From an uncultured Azospirillum sp. (GTDB lineage Bacteria > Pseudomonadota > Alphaproteobacteria > RF32 > CAG-239), in assembly GCA_900538765.1 (NCBI GenBank), contig UQAB01000014.1, positions 1-40,751 of the forward strand: 40,751 nucleotides of DNA, in the 5' to 3' direction. Position 1 is the first letter of the stretch, and the number at the start of each line of letters is the position of its first letter. This document shows positions 16,002 through 24,218 of this stretch, piece after piece. The position numbers were made by a program, and so were the translations under genes. The notes under the pieces were generated by a model. That model worked only from the letters and a program-made list of their open reading frames with translations, did not search any database and was not told the origin of the DNA.

Positions 16002-16805
16002 ATGAATATGAACTTTAAATCTTTACTCTTAGGGACGAGTCTGTCATTAATTCCGCAATATGCCGCGGCGCAGTGTGCGGAAACAGATTGCCTGAAACTT
16101 GGCTACACTAAACTTGAAAAATGCGATAACGGCTTAAAATGTCCGTTCGGTGAATATTGGGCTTGCCCGAAGACTGAAGAAAAGGCGGTTCTCGGCCAGT
16201 GTACAGGTTATGCCAAGAATTGTGCTATCGGGCAGATATTGAACAGTGACGGAACTTGTACGACGGATAAAGAGAGTGGAAAAACACCGATTGGTGTCGT
16301 TATATATATCAGCAGTGAAAATTGCGGTTGGGCAATGGCAGATACTCCGATAGCCCAAAATATTGAATGGATAGCAGAAGGAGCTCAAGGTATTGTTGTC
16401 GAAGGGACTAAAGATTGGCTGCAAGCAATTAAAAATTATAATGCTTGCTCTAATACACAAAAAATGATTCAAGCAGGTGATAAAAATGCATATCCTGCTG
16501 CTTGGACCGCATACGAATATGAGCCAAACGCAGCGCCAACAACGAAGACAAAATGGTGTTTACCGGCTCCTGGCATGCTGAACAGTTTGTATATTAATTT
16601 AAATGCGATTAACAATACGCTCTCAAAACTTGGCAGAAAACAATTTGCGGGTGATGATGAACATATTTTATCATCTGTAGAATATTACGTAGGACGTCCA
16701 TGGGTATTTTGTACACATAATGGCGCTAATCAGGGTGGGATATTCTATAGCAGAAGTGATGGACGAGGGGATAATCAATATGTCCGTCCGGTAATTGAGT
16801 TTTAA
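16002..16805 (+). CDS. secreted Cys-rich DUF1566/lectin-like protein, 267 aa
   Basis: The protein has a clear signal peptide (MNMNFKSLLLGTSLSLIPQ, cleaved near AAA-QC), then a Cys-rich stalk (about 25-90: CAETDC, KCPFGEYWACP, GQCTGYAKNC). A C-terminal domain follows: GKTPIGVVIY, YPAAWTAYEYEP, KTKWCLPAPGMLNSLY and a closing QYVRPVIEF. The domain matches DUF1566-like folds and parallels the cassette proteins (IGxVF... and VRPVLDF). The closest relative in the window is the truncated gene at the right end, which shares ILNSD, GKTPIxVVxY and VRPVIEF. I take the ATG at 16002 because GGAG lies 7 nt upstream and the promoter lies before it. It is probably exported and disulfide-bonded; its ligand is unknown. 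Confidence 0.88.
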   Translation: MNMNFKSLLLGTSLSLIPQYAAAQCAETDCLKLGYTKLEKCDNGLKCPFGEYWACPKTEEKAVLGQCTGYAKNCAIGQILNSDGTCTTDKESGKTPIGVVIYISSENCGWAMADTPIAQNIEWIAEGAQGIVVEGTKDWLQAIKNYNACSNTQKMIQAGDKNAYPAAWTAYEYEPNAAPTTKTKWCLPAPGMLNSLYINLNAINNTLSKLGRKQFAGDDEHILSSVEYYVGRPWVFCTHNGANQGGIFYSRSDGRGDNQYVRPVIEF

Positions 16806-16814
16806 CCTCAACAA

Positions 16815-16848
16815 AAAAGGAACTGATTTTTTTTCAGTTCCTTTTCTT
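16815..16848 (+). terminator. terminator of the secreted Cys-rich gene
   Basis: AAAAGGAACTGA (16815-16826) pairs with TCAGTTCCTTTT (16834-16845), and the right arm ends in T's. Confidence 0.85.
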
Positions 16849-16856
16849 CACCTCTC

Positions 16857-16940
16857 GGCAGGCACAAGGCGCACGCAGTGCTTCCTTATGCACGGGACAA
16901 CCAGCGGCGAACCGATGGGGTGAAGCTGCCCCAGCTTCTA
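16857..16940 (+). repeat. dispersed intergenic repeat, copy 3
   Basis: It begins GGCAGGCACAAGGCGCACGC as in the other copies, then shares CCAGCGGC(G/A)AACCGATGGGG with copy 4. It ends in a hairpin GAAGCTG-CCC-CAGCTTC (16922-16938) that touches the proS stop codon on the opposite strand. Confidence 0.85.
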
Positions 16941-18455
16941 GTAGGAGCGGGCGTAAATAACGTCCATGGTTGCCGGTTTGCCGGTAAGCAGGCAAGTTCC
17001 CTCGCTGCCGGATTGGTCAAACGGAATGCAGCGAATGGTTATCTTCATGGCTTTCAACAGTTCTTCGCTGTTAGCGTCGCCGCTCCATTTGCCGCGAACA
17101 AAAGCAACCTTGCCTTGCTTGCCGTCTTCAATCCAGGTGTTTGATTCCGCAAAATAAGCGTTAAACTGCTCCGGCGTGGTGATATCCGTGCGGATATTAT
17201 GTTCCAGACGGTCTTTAGCCCGGTTAAACATTGCTTCCTGAATGGCTTCCAAACGCTCGGCAATCGTATTGGCAAATTCTGCTGAATCAACAATTTCCTT
17301 ACCTTCCGATGTGCCAAGCTTGAGGCGTTCTTTTACCATGACTTTGGCACTGTCCACATCACGCTTGCCGATTTCGCAAATAACCGGCGCGCCTTTGCGC
17401 GTCCACTCCCAGAACTTATCAACGGAAGTCTTGTCGCGTTTGTCAACTTTAATACGGATTTTCTCGCCAAACGGCGTCTGCAACTTAAGAACAGCAACCA
17501 ACTGGCCGATGTAGTTCATGATGTCTTGCTCATCTTCGGCTTTTTTGACAACCGGAACAATAACGATTTGATATGGTGCGATTTTGGGCGGAACAACCAT
17601 ACCTTCGTCATCGGCGTGTGTCATGATGACGCCGCCGATAAGACGGGTTGATACGCCCCATGACGTTGTGTAAGCATATTCGGATTCATTGTTCTTATTG
17701 ACAAATGAAATATTGGCCGATTTTGCAAAATTCTGCCCGAGGAAATGCGATGTGCCGGCCTGCAGGGCTTTGCCGTCCTGCATCATGGCTTCAACGCAGT
17801 AAGTGTCAACCGCGCCCGGGAATTTTTCATGCTCAGGTTTGCGGCCGACCAAAACCGGCATAGCCAGTGTGTTTTCACAAAGGTCACGATAAGCCTCAAG
17901 CATACGCGTGGTTTCTTCTTCGGCTTCTTGCGGTGTTGCATGGGCGGTATGCCCTTCCTGCCATAAAAATTCACGCGTGCGGAGGAAAAGACGCGGCCGC
18001 ATTTCCCAACGGACGACATTAGCCCACTGGTTAACTAAAACAGGCAAGTCGCGGTAAGATTTAACCCATTTTGAAAAAGAGTCGGCGATAATTGCCTCTG
18101 ATGTCGGGCGGACAATCAACGGCTCTTCAAGCTTTCCTTCCGGTGCAAGTTTCCCGTCTTTCATTGCCAGACGCGAATGGGTAACAACCGCCATTTCCTT
18201 GGCAAAACCGTCAACATGCTCAGCTTCTTTCTGGAAAAATGACAAGGGAATAAACAGCGGAAAATAACAGTTTTCATGTTCGGTTTCTTTAATTTTCTCG
18301 TCAAAAACGTCACGAATGCGTTCCCAGATGCCGTATCCCCACGGTTTGATAACCATACATCCCGGAGAAGAAGAGTTCTCGGCCATTCCGGCTTCTGTAA
18401 TGACGTTTTGGTACCATTCAGGATAATTTCCTGCTCTTGAATTTTTCAATCCCAT
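16938..18455 (-). CDS. proS: prolyl-tRNA synthetase, archaeal/eukaryotic-like type
   Basis: ProRS charges tRNA-Pro with proline. The 505-residue protein has class II aaRS motifs: EEPLIVRPTSEAIIADSFSK, NVVRWEMRPRLFLRTREFLW, and the motif 3 region GVSTRLIGGVIMTHADDEGM. The anticodon-binding domain follows (about 285-380). WQEGHTAHATPQEAEEET and the C-terminal domain ending in a terminal Tyr (IYARSY) indicate the type found in archaea, eukaryotes and some bacteria, rather than the ~440-residue form common in alphaproteobacteria. The ATG at 18455 is chosen because AAGGA lies 8 nt upstream; a longer frame adds 25 residues with no SD. Its 3' end abuts the repeat copy 3 hairpin. It is divergent from lpxA across 260 bp in which I see no gene. 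Confidence 0.94.
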   Translation of the reverse strand: MGLKNSRAGNYPEWYQNVITEAGMAENSSSPGCMVIKPWGYGIWERIRDVFDEKIKETEHENCYFPLFIPLSFFQKEAEHVDGFAKEMAVVTHSRLAMKDGKLAPEGKLEEPLIVRPTSEAIIADSFSKWVKSYRDLPVLVNQWANVVRWEMRPRLFLRTREFLWQEGHTAHATPQEAEEETTRMLEAYRDLCENTLAMPVLVGRKPEHEKFPGAVDTYCVEAMMQDGKALQAGTSHFLGQNFAKSANISFVNKNNESEYAYTTSWGVSTRLIGGVIMTHADDEGMVVPPKIAPYQIVIVPVVKKAEDEQDIMNYIGQLVAVLKLQTPFGEKIRIKVDKRDKTSVDKFWEWTRKGAPVICEIGKRDVDSAKVMVKERLKLGTSEGKEIVDSAEFANTIAERLEAIQEAMFNRAKDRLEHNIRTDITTPEQFNAYFAESNTWIEDGKQGKVAFVRGKWSGDANSEELLKAMKITIRCIPFDQSGSEGTCLLTGKPATMDVIYARSY

Positions 18456-18715
18456 AAGTTTATTCCTTATCAAGTTTAATATCGCAATTAAAATCCCGCA
18501 GCCCCGATGCCGCAGGATGCTTTTCCGCAAACACGAAAAAACGCCGTTAATTTAGCAGAATAAAATGCATTTGTGAAGCATAATTTTAAGAAATCTTATC
18601 CTCAAAACGTAACAATATGTAAAGAATTGTGTGTTTACTTTACAGCCGAAGTCTGCTAGCTTCAGAGCAGTCGTGTTGAAATTTGTAATTTGAGTTTTTT
18701 AGAAAGGAACAGTTA

Positions 18716-19513
18716 ATGTCTAATATTCATCCTTCCGCAGTTGTCGAAGAAGGCGCGCAGATTGCCGCTTCCGCCCATATCGGGCCTTTTTGCTATGTCA
18801 GCTCCAAGGCTAAAATAGGAGAAAATGTCAACCTGATAGCCAGAGTAAGCATTTTGGGCGATACAACGATTGGTGAAGGGACGGTTGTCTTTCCGAACGC
18901 CTGTCTCGGCGGCGGCCCGCAGGATCACGGCAACGAATTTCAACCCGGTGCAAAATTAATTGTCGGCAAACGCAACGTTATCCGTGAAAACGTTACCATG
19001 CATGCCGGAACCCCGAAGGAACATTTGACGACCGTTGTCGGCGATGACGGTATGTTTATGGTCAATTCCCACATTGCCCACGACTGCGTAGTCGGCAATA
19101 ATGTCATTATGACTAACAACGCGGTTATCGGCGGACACGTCCACGTCGGCGACGGCGCTATTTTAGGAGGAAACTCAGCCGTCCACCAGTTCTGCCATAT
19201 CGGCCGCAAAGCAATGATTGGCGGTATGAGTGGCGTTGAGCGCGACGTTATTCCGTTCGGTATCGTTACCGGCGACCGCGGACGACTGCGCGGCCTGAAT
19301 GTCATCGGCCTGAAAAGAAGCGGCGTTGACGAGCATACGGTTAAATCGGTTACGCGTGCTTTTATGTATATTTTCAAAGGCAAAGAAGATACTTTTGATA
19401 TTCGTGTTGAAAAAGCCAGAGAAAAATTCGCCGATAACCCCATGGTTATGGAACAGCTTGATTTTATCGCGGAATCTCTGCACGGCCGCCGTAAAATTAT
19501 GACTGCTGAGTAA
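18716..19513 (+). CDS. lpxA: UDP-N-acetylglucosamine acyltransferase
   Basis: LpxA performs the first step of lipid A synthesis, placing a 3-hydroxyacyl chain on UDP-GlcNAc. The 265-residue protein has the left-handed beta-helix hexapeptide repeats (IHPSAVVEEGAQIAASAHIG, IGENVNLIARVSI), the catalytic His122 in SHIAHDCVVGN, and GGMSGVERDVIPFG. A helical C-terminal domain follows. AAGGA lies 7 nt before the ATG. Here lpxA begins a transcription unit, whereas lpxD and fabZ usually precede it; neither is in the window. A terminator-like hairpin follows before lpxI. Confidence 0.96.
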   Translation: MSNIHPSAVVEEGAQIAASAHIGPFCYVSSKAKIGENVNLIARVSILGDTTIGEGTVVFPNACLGGGPQDHGNEFQPGAKLIVGKRNVIRENVTMHAGTPKEHLTTVVGDDGMFMVNSHIAHDCVVGNNVIMTNNAVIGGHVHVGDGAILGGNSAVHQFCHIGRKAMIGGMSGVERDVIPFGIVTGDRGRLRGLNVIGLKRSGVDEHTVKSVTRAFMYIFKGKEDTFDIRVEKAREKFADNPMVMEQLDFIAESLHGRRKIMTAE

Positions 19514-19529
19514 AAAATTAAGAAATTAT

Positions 19530-19572
19530 ACAGGAAGTTGCTTTATCATCTGAATCAACTTCCTGTTTTTTT
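19530..19572 (+). terminator. terminator-like hairpin between lpxA and lpxI
   Basis: ACAGGAAGTTG (19530-19540) pairs perfectly with CAACTTCCTGT (19556-19566), followed by seven T's. It would end or attenuate transcripts from lpxA before lpxI. Confidence 0.8.
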
Positions 19573-19591
19573 GTATGAATTAAGGACGAAA

Positions 19592-20437
19592 ATGACGACA
19601 ACGCATAAAAAACTGGGCATTATCGCCGGCGGCGGCGGAATTCCCCGCAAACTCATCGAACGCTGCCTTGCCGAAAAGCGGGACTTTTTTGTGCTGGCGA
19701 TTGAGGGCAATGCCAATAAAAATCTCATCACCGATGATGTGCCGCATAAATGGATACGCATCGGGCAGGCCGGCACCGGCTTCAAAAAGCTGCATGATGA
19801 AAAGGTTGAAGAAATTGTCATGATTGGCACGATTAAGCGCCCGACAATTAAAGACTTAGTGCCGGATTTGCGTACCACGGCCTTTTTTGCCAAGGTCGGA
19901 ATGAAGTCGCTCGGCGATGACGGTATCCTCCGCGCTTTGGTACGGGAGATTGAGGGCGAGGGAATGCTTGTCAAAGGCATCCACGAAGTCATGCCTGAAA
20001 TTCTGGTGAAAAAAGGCGTGCTTGGCAAACATAAACCTGATAAACAGGCCATGGAAGATATCCGCCGCGGGATTGAAGTGGCTTTGACGCTCGGAAAACT
20101 TGACGTCGGACAGGCGGTAGTCGTCCAACAAGGACTGGTGCTTGGCGTTGAAGGAATTGAGGGAACGGATGAACTAATCCGCCGCTGCGGAGAATACCGC
20201 CGCAAAGGTGAGGGAGGGGTCCTGGTCAAACTGCGCAAACCACAGCAGGATATGCGCGTGGATTTACCGACCATCGGCCCGCGTTCAGTTTATCGCGCCA
20301 AAGAAACCGGGCTGAAAGGCATAGCTGTCCATGCCGGAAACGGCCTGATTGTGGATGAGGAAGAAGTCATTCGGGCGGCTGATAAAGAAGGGCTGTTTGT
20401 TATCGGAATTGACCCGGGAGAATATCATGCCGAATAA
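19592..20437 (+). CDS. lpxI: UDP-2,3-diacylglucosamine pyrophosphatase LpxI
   Basis: LpxI hydrolyses UDP-2,3-diacylglucosamine to lipid X, replacing LpxH in alphaproteobacteria. The 281-residue protein (DUF1009) has the N-terminal KLGIIAGGGGIPRKLIE, the middle VEEIVMIGTIKRP, DGILRALVREIEGEGM, and the C-terminal VDLPTIGPRSVYRAKETGLK. ATG 19592 is preferred because AAGGA lies just upstream; the longer frame would start inside the terminator hairpin. It overlaps lpxB by 11 nt, indicating coupled translation. Confidence 0.94.
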   Translation: MTTTHKKLGIIAGGGGIPRKLIERCLAEKRDFFVLAIEGNANKNLITDDVPHKWIRIGQAGTGFKKLHDEKVEEIVMIGTIKRPTIKDLVPDLRTTAFFAKVGMKSLGDDGILRALVREIEGEGMLVKGIHEVMPEILVKKGVLGKHKPDKQAMEDIRRGIEVALTLGKLDVGQAVVVQQGLVLGVEGIEGTDELIRRCGEYRRKGEGGVLVKLRKPQQDMRVDLPTIGPRSVYRAKETGLKGIAVHAGNGLIVDEEEVIRAADKEGLFVIGIDPGEYHAE

Positions 20438-21599
20438 AAAGTTAAAAGTTTATCTGATTGCCGGCGAACCGTCAGGCGATTTGCTCGCTTCACGCTTCAT
20501 GCGCGCCATGCGTGAAAAAAACAAGGGTAACATTGAGTTTTACGGCGTCGGCGGCGATACCATGGAAAAAGAGGGACTGAAATCGCTGTTTGACATTTCC
20601 GATCTCGCAGTTATGGGGCTGGTGGAAGTTATTCCCAGTATTCCCAAAATTTTAGGACTGATAAAAAAAACTATTGCAGATATTGAACATATCTGTCCGG
20701 ATGTGGTGATAACGGTTGACAGTTGGAGCTTTTCCTCCCGTATTCACAAAATTCTGCGTAAGAAAAAACTGGGCATTCCACAGGTGCATTATGTCGCGCC
20801 GCAGGTCTGGGCTTGGAAGAAAAAACGCGCGCAAACCATGTATAAATACATAGATTTGCTGTTGACCCTTTTCCCTTATGAACCCAAATATTTCACGCCT
20901 TATCGCTTGCGGGCGGAATTTGTCGGGCATCCGGTAATCGAAAGTCCGGCAGTCCATGCCGACGGCGCTGAATTTCGCAAAAAATACCATATTCCGGCAG
21001 AAAAGAAAATCATCACGGTTTTGCCCGGTTCCCGCAAAACGGAAGTTTCCCGTCTGCTGCCGGTGTTTTTGCAGGCTGTTGAGCGTTTGCAGCAAGAAGA
21101 CAAGGATTTTTATTTTGTTATTCCGACGGTAAAAACCGTGGCGGACAGCGTCAGAAAAGAGGTTGAAAAATCCGGTAACGAAATTTTGATGGTTGATACG
21201 GAAAATGACCGTTACGGCGCTTTTCGCGCCTCATCTGCCGCGATTGCCGCTTCGGGAACCGTTGCTCTGGAACTGGCAATCTGCAATGTGCCGCATATCG
21301 TGGCTTACAAGGTTTCGCCATTTACGGCTTTTCTGGCTCGCCGCTTCTTAAAAATTCAGTTTGTGAATTTATCTAACATTTTGATTGGCCGCGAAATTGT
21401 CCCCGAGCTGTTGCAGGAACGCTGCGTGCCAGGCAATATCGCCTCTTATATCCGCCATTTTATCTTAAAAGATGACGACTGGTATGAAAAACAGATGGAT
21501 GGTTTTGCCAAAGTGCGCGAGATACTGGGGCAGGGCGAACAAACACCGAGCCAGAATGCGGCTGATATCGTGTTGGAGTTGATTAAAGAGAAAAAATAG
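20427..21599 (+). CDS. lpxB: lipid-A-disaccharide synthase
   Basis: LpxB joins lipid X and UDP-2,3-diacylglucosamine to form the lipid A disaccharide. The 390-residue GT19 protein begins KVYLIAGEPSGDLLASR and has GVGGDTMEKEGLKSLFD, VMGLVEVIPSIP, VHYVAPQVWAWKKKRA, FVGHPVIE, VLPGSRKTEV and AASGTVALELAI, all expected in order. The start at 20427 has GGGAG 6 nt upstream and lies within the end of lpxI. The next gene starts one base after the stop. Confidence 0.96.
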   Translation: MPNKKLKVYLIAGEPSGDLLASRFMRAMREKNKGNIEFYGVGGDTMEKEGLKSLFDISDLAVMGLVEVIPSIPKILGLIKKTIADIEHICPDVVITVDSWSFSSRIHKILRKKKLGIPQVHYVAPQVWAWKKKRAQTMYKYIDLLLTLFPYEPKYFTPYRLRAEFVGHPVIESPAVHADGAEFRKKYHIPAEKKIITVLPGSRKTEVSRLLPVFLQAVERLQQEDKDFYFVIPTVKTVADSVRKEVEKSGNEILMVDTENDRYGAFRASSAAIAASGTVALELAICNVPHIVAYKVSPFTAFLARRFLKIQFVNLSNILIGREIVPELLQERCVPGNIASYIRHFILKDDDWYEKQMDGFAKVREILGQGEQTPSQNAADIVLELIKEKK

Positions 21600-21600
21600 C

Positions 21601-23127
21601 ATGAGAATGATTGATATTGTCGATACCACGGTGCGTGATGGCGAGCAGACAAGCGGCGTTGCCTTCAAATCTCAGGAAAAACTTGTTATTGTCCGCCGCC
21701 TGCTGGAAGATGTCGGCGTCAACCGCTGCGAAGTTTCGAGCGCCAAAGTCAGTCCTGAGGAACAGAAGACCCTGTCTTCGATTATGGAATGGGCGTCCGG
21801 TTGCGGTTATGCCGATGCCGTGGAAGTCCTGAGCTTTACCGATTATGACAAATCCATTGACTGGCTGGAACCGACCGGCTGCCGTCATATTAATCTTTTA
21901 ACAAAAGGATCGCGCCGCCACTGTGAAATGCAGCTAAAAAAAAGTCTTAAAGAACATCTGTCCGATGTTGAAAAAACGATAAAATACGCCTTTGACAAAG
22001 GTTTCAAAGCCAATGTCTATTTGGAGGACTGGTCAAACGGCATCAAAAACAGCCCCGACTATGTCTGGAAAATGCTTGATAAATATGCCGGCATGGGCTT
22101 TGGACGGATTATCCTGCCGGACACATTAGGAATTTTGAGCCCCTTTGATACCAGCGAGTTTATCGGCGAAACGGTGCGTCGTTATCCTGAAATTGCATTC
22201 GAATTTCACGCCCATAATGATTACGGCATGGCCGTAGCCAATTCTTTGGCGGCTGTCCGGGCGGGCGTAAAGGGCGTTCATGTAACGGTCAACGGTCTGG
22301 GCGAACGAACCGGCAATGTCGATTTGGCGCAGATTGCCGCGACTATCAAAGACCATACAGATTTTGATACGACGGTTAACGAAAGCAAACTGAAAGAAAT
22401 CAGTATTCTGGTCGAAACCTTCAGCGGCAAGCGTATTGCGCCGAATATGCCGATTTTGGGCAAGGATGTCTTTACCCAAACGGCAGGGATTCATGCCGAC
22501 GGCGACAAGAAAGGCTGCCTCTATGAATCAAAACTGATGCCCGGGCGCTTTGACCGTGTGCGCGATTATGCTCTGGGAAAATTGTCGGGCAAAGCCAGCT
22601 TGGAAATGAACCTGAAACGCCTCGGAATCAACCTGAATGACGACCAGAAGAAAAAGCTTCTTGCCAAAATCGTGGAACTGGGCGATTTGAAAAAGAAAGT
22701 TACAGCCGAGGATTTGCCGTTTTTGATTTCAGACTTGTTGGGCGGGCATAAATATAAAAATTTTCGCATCCTTGGCTGTGTTATCACCACCAGCATGAAA
22801 ATGAAGCCAAGTGCTAATGTGCAGTTTGAATACAAAGGGCGTTTTTATGAAGGGGTTGCCAGCGGCAGCGGCGGTTATGATGCTTTTATGAATGCTTTGA
22901 ACAAACTTTCCGGCCGCATGGGCGTAAAAGTGCCGCGCCTGCTTGATTTTGAAATCACCATTCCGCCCGGCGGCAACAGCAACTCGCTGGTTGAAGCCGT
23001 CATCAAATGGGATAACGGGCTGATAACCCATGCCGTTTCTTCAGATCAGGTTAAGGCGGCGATTAAGGCGACCGAACGCGTAATGAACTTATTGGACAGC
23101 CAAACGAATGAAAACAATATATTTTAG
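21601..23127 (+). CDS. LeuA-family acyl-CoA:oxo-acid synthase (isopropylmalate/citramalate/homocitrate synthase-like)
   Basis: The 508-residue protein is a DRE-TIM metallolyase. It starts DIVDTTVRDGEQTSGVAF, with the catalytic Arg-Asp-Glu region, has the metal-binding HAHNDYGMA and VNGLGERTGNVDL, and a post-barrel region AGIHADGDKKG. The C-terminal part (about 390-500, with ASGSGGYDAFMNALNKL) resembles the LeuA dimer/regulatory domain. These enzymes condense acetyl-CoA with a 2-oxo acid. From memory the closest type is one common in Bacteroidetes, annotated alpha-isopropylmalate/homocitrate synthase. The exact substrate cannot be read from sequence. It begins one base after lpxB, so it appears cotranscribed with lipid A genes, an odd partnership. 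Confidence 0.88.
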   Translation: MRMIDIVDTTVRDGEQTSGVAFKSQEKLVIVRRLLEDVGVNRCEVSSAKVSPEEQKTLSSIMEWASGCGYADAVEVLSFTDYDKSIDWLEPTGCRHINLLTKGSRRHCEMQLKKSLKEHLSDVEKTIKYAFDKGFKANVYLEDWSNGIKNSPDYVWKMLDKYAGMGFGRIILPDTLGILSPFDTSEFIGETVRRYPEIAFEFHAHNDYGMAVANSLAAVRAGVKGVHVTVNGLGERTGNVDLAQIAATIKDHTDFDTTVNESKLKEISILVETFSGKRIAPNMPILGKDVFTQTAGIHADGDKKGCLYESKLMPGRFDRVRDYALGKLSGKASLEMNLKRLGINLNDDQKKKLLAKIVELGDLKKKVTAEDLPFLISDLLGGHKYKNFRILGCVITTSMKMKPSANVQFEYKGRFYEGVASGSGGYDAFMNALNKLSGRMGVKVPRLLDFEITIPPGGNSNSLVEAVIKWDNGLITHAVSSDQVKAAIKATERVMNLLDSQTNENNIF

Positions 23128-23130
23128 GGA

Positions 23131-23160
23131 TTGACAAAATTTAATTTGGAGATGTAAAAT
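23131..23160 (+). promoter_or_regulatory. promoter of the 73-aa ORF
   Basis: A perfect TTGACA (23131-23136) and TAAAAT (23155-23160) are 18 nt apart. A roughly 50-nt A/T-rich leader without SD follows. Confidence 0.6.
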
Positions 23161-23214
23161 AAAAATACATTTTAATAATTATCTCTATTATATAACCCTT
23201 TAAATTTAATAATT

Positions 23215-23436
23215 ATGTCGAAAAAAGGCGGTTATTGTCTTAGTTTGTTGAAAGAAGCTTTCAGCACTAAGGAAAATTATTCGGCTGGTGAACGCGTTTG
23301 GATGGGTGTTGTCGGTCTTGTCGGCGGTGTCGTCCATGATCCTGTCAAAGCAGTAATGAATGCACTTGATGTCGATGACAGCAATCCTGCGCCAGACCCC
23401 GATGATCCATCAAATCCCTGTAATCAGAATTTCTGA
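23215..23436 (+). CDS. small hypothetical protein, 73 aa
   Basis: I do not recognise this protein. It has a polar start (MSKKGGYCLSLLKEAF), a central hydrophobic Gly-Val segment (VWMGVVGLVGGVVHDPVKAV), and an Asp/Pro-rich tail (NPAPDPDDPSNPCNQNF). The start lacks an SD and has TAATAATTATG, like the cassette genes. It has its own promoter and terminator, lying directly upstream of cassette copy 2. Whether the central stretch is a membrane segment or a processing site cannot be told. Confidence 0.65.
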   Translation: MSKKGGYCLSLLKEAFSTKENYSAGERVWMGVVGLVGGVVHDPVKAVMNALDVDDSNPAPDPDDPSNPCNQNF

Positions 23437-23449
23437 TATTCTTAAAATT

Positions 23450-23482
23450 AAAGCCCCGTTGCCAAAGCAATGAGGCTTTTTT
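23450..23482 (+). terminator. terminator merging into the copy 2 leader
   Basis: AAAGCCCCGTTGC pairs with GCAATGAGGCTTT across a short loop, then six T's. The T-run leads directly into the TTGACT of cassette copy 2. Confidence 0.75.
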
Positions 23483-23483
23483 C

Positions 23484-23509
23484 TTGACTTTTGTCCAAAA
23501 CGGTATAAG
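23484..23509 (+). promoter_or_regulatory. conserved leader/promoter of cassette copy 2
   Basis: TTGACT (23484-23489) and TATAAG (23504-23509) with a 14-nt spacer match copies 1 and 3. Confidence 0.5.
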
Positions 23510-23551
23510 ACTGTAAAAACAACAATATTATTAACATAAAATATTATAATT

Positions 23552-24144
23552 ATGAGTGAAGTTATAAAAGATGCGCCATGTCTTTGTAAAGATGATGAGA
23601 TGGAACGAATTCAGCCGAAAAGAAACTTTTTTCAAAAAATTTTATACAGTAGGCTTCGCAAGCGTAATCGCTGTTATCTGTACCCGGTGTTGTATTCCGA
23701 CAGAACAATCAGTAATGCTATATGTGATAGGATAGGGCGTAAGCCTTTAGGCGTCGTTTTTGAAAATCATCTGATAACGCTGCGAGCTTCTTCTAAAAGA
23801 ATGAAATGGGATGAAGCAATGGATTATTGCAAAAGCGTTAAAATCTTTGGGCAATCGTGCGAAGCCGGAACAATAGAGTTTTGGAAGAAGTGTATTGGCA
23901 AGAAAAAAAGCAAAGCTATCAATAAAATGCTGGCTTCGCTGGGTGGAAAAAGGATTAAAACAAAACGGAAATATTGGTCGTCATCCAAGCTCTCTTCTTT
24001 GCATGGATTTTCTGGGCGGGTAATGGTGCTAACTACGACGACATGGACACCAACGATAAGGATGACCACTTTGCTGTTCGTCCGGTGCTTGATTTTAGCA
24101 AATTACCTCCGGAAGTTGCCTCCAGATTTGTTTGGTTAACTTAA
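23552..24144 (+). pseudogene. DUF1566/lectin-like cassette, copy 2, frameshifted
   Basis: The N-terminal half is close to copies 1 and 3 (MSEVIKDAPCLCKDD..., PVLYSDRTISNAICDRIGRK, FWKKCIGKKKSKAINK). Near 23998-24001, within TCTCTTCTTTGCATGG, the reading frame shifts. Frame 0 then gives an unrelated tail and stops at 24139. In the -1 frame from 24001 the family ending returns (AWIFWAGNGANYDDMD... FAVRPVLDFSKLPPEV) and stops at 24144. One missing base would explain this. It could be a pseudogene, a phase-variable state or a base-calling error. Its promoter-like leader and terminator are intact. Confidence 0.8.
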
Positions 24145-24164
24145 ATGCATCTTAAGTAGAAGGC

Positions 24165-24198
24165 AAAAGCTCTGAGTAAAAACTCAGAGCTTTTTTTT
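24165..24198 (+). terminator. terminator of cassette copy 2
   Basis: AAAAGCTCTGAGT pairs with ACTCAGAGCTTTT, followed by more T's. It is the shared cassette terminator. Confidence 0.9.
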
Positions 24199-24218
24199 GT
24201 ATAGTTAATCACACTCAC

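Noticed and set aside
23552..24139. Programmed -1 frameshift in cassette copy 2
   Set aside because: No standard slippery heptamer or downstream pseudoknot is visible at the shift point, and copies 1, 3 and 4 do not need one.
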